DNA of 64,000 nt from JADKCL01 sp046329055. Lineage in GTDB: Bacteria; Bacteroidota; Bacteroidia; J057; JADKCL01. The DNA is taken from positions 1-64,000 of the forward strand of contig JAXLVK010000018.1 of NCBI GenBank assembly GCA_046329055.1. The letters are read 5' to 3'. This document shows positions 63,624 through 64,000 of this stretch, piece after piece (within the stretch, counting starts at the first letter, position 1; the number at the start of each line of letters is the position of its first letter). The translations under genes and the position numbers were made by a program. The notes below the pieces were generated by a model. That model did not search any database. It was not told the origin of the DNA and saw nothing but the letters and a program-made list of their open reading frames with translations.

Positions 63624-64000
63624 ATGCCCAAGCTCTTGCTCTACGGGCTGATCGGATGGCTGATTCTGAACCTGTTGCAGGCTGCGCTCACCGAGCTGCT
63701 CCATGACGAGGCCTACTATTGGATCTTTTCGCGGCGGCTGTCCATCGTCTATTTCGACCAAATGCCGGGCGTCGCCTATTTCATCCGGGCGGGTTCGTCC
63801 ATTTTTCCAGGGGAGTTCGGCGTCCGCTTCCTGTCCGTCTTGCTGGCGCCATTGACACTGCTGATTTATTATCGCCTCACCGGGGTATCCGACCCGAAAT
63901 GGTTCCTTGCCATCGCCTTCTCGATGGTGTCCATCCACTTCAACGGATTTTTCACCTCGCCGGATTCCGTCCTGTCGTTCACCCTTGCCCTTTTCCTGCT
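63624..64000 (+). CDS. PMT/ArnT-family (GT39) glycosyltransferase, 3' end outside window
   Basis: The frame is open to the window end, so the protein is truncated. It starts MPKLLLYGLIGWLILNLLQA (first membrane segment), then HDEAYYWIFSRRLSIVYFDQ, the acceptor-site motif DExYYW of protein and lipid mannosyl- or aminoarabinose-transferases, and further TM segments. An upstream GTG start at 63573 would add 17 residues. It is divergent from the O-antigen ligase gene and likely belongs to the same surface-glycan work. Confidence 0.85.
   Translation, partial: MPKLLLYGLIGWLILNLLQAALTELLHDEAYYWIFSRRLSIVYFDQMPGVAYFIRAGSSIFPGEFGVRFLSVLLAPLTLLIYYRLTGVSDPKWFLAIAFSMVSIHFNGFFTSPDSVLSFTLALFL

Noticed and set aside
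1..64000. tRNA or rRNA genes in the gaps
   Set aside because: I looked in the gaps above 300 bases and saw no cloverleaf-like or rRNA-like sequence. A covariance search would settle it.

Overview
The window looks like a piece of a Bacteroidota chromosome at moderately high GC. The evidence is an adjacent SusC/SusD pair, two proteins with type IX secretion (T9SS) C-terminal sorting domains, SprB and PKD repeats, a choice-of-anchor-V domain with a CxxCH motif, a BatA-type von Willebrand protein, and promoters of the Bacteroidota form (TTG, 19-20 bases, TAnnTTTG). A Saprospiria-like lineage is a guess from general protein style only. I saw no mobile element, CRISPR array, tRNA or rRNA gene.

Layout. 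1-9.4 kb: the end of a BatA gene, YggS, a PIG-L deacetylase, an M1 peptidase, a frame-broken serine hydrolase, an outer-membrane barrel gene overlapping a helix-hairpin-helix barrel gene, and an MmcQ/YjbR protein. 9.6-14.8 kb: ECF sigma factor, DtxR/MntR regulator, hotdog thioesterase, CDF metal transporter, SmpB and DprA. 14.8-22.9 kb, all on the minus strand: a 16-repeat propeller-like exported protein, two tandem PAP2 phosphatases, two overlapping lipoproteins, a DUF3108 protein and an ABC exporter. 22.9-31 kb: frame-broken saccharopine-dehydrogenase-like and esterase genes, RibBA, two coiled-coil envelope proteins, a frame-broken serine-hydrolase relative and two glycosyltransferases. 31-44 kb: strongly codon-biased susC/susD, a small secreted protein and a 2475-residue T9SS repeat protein. 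44.6-54.9 kb: small exported protein, helical-repeat protein, EF-G paralogue, T9SS SprB protein, GT39-like glycosyltransferase, a badly frame-broken SDR and a WYL regulator. 55-64 kb: small cysteine-rich protein, DUF4878-like lipoproteins, YiiX-like hydrolase, cystathionine beta-synthase, LysM protein, O-antigen ligase and the start of a PMT-family glycosyltransferase.

How the genes work together. Most of the window serves the cell envelope: SusCD uptake, T9SS-exported surface proteins, lipoproteins of the NTF2/DUF4878 type (at least five), PAP2 phosphatases, glycosyltransferases and an O-antigen ligase for surface glycans, and a LysM protein at the wall. The remaining genes are ordinary housekeeping: riboflavin synthesis, trans-translation, DNA uptake, transsulfuration and metal homeostasis.

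Main observations. (1) Five genes are broken by small indels (plus one stop). Repairing the frame restores conserved catalytic motifs almost perfectly, so local consensus errors are more likely than natural decay, especially at 23.6-25.0 kb and 53.4-53.8 kb. (2) Two near-identical lipoproteins lie in tandem; one has an in-frame stop that removes an acidic Ala/Glu tail which is still encoded downstream. (3) Several genes have a -7 box ending 4-8 bases before the start codon, suggesting leaderless mRNAs. (4) A 42-base near-perfect palindrome and a 19-base sequence repeated at two sites are unexplained. (5) Two very long repeat proteins, of 16 and about 14 units, are the most distinctive genes.
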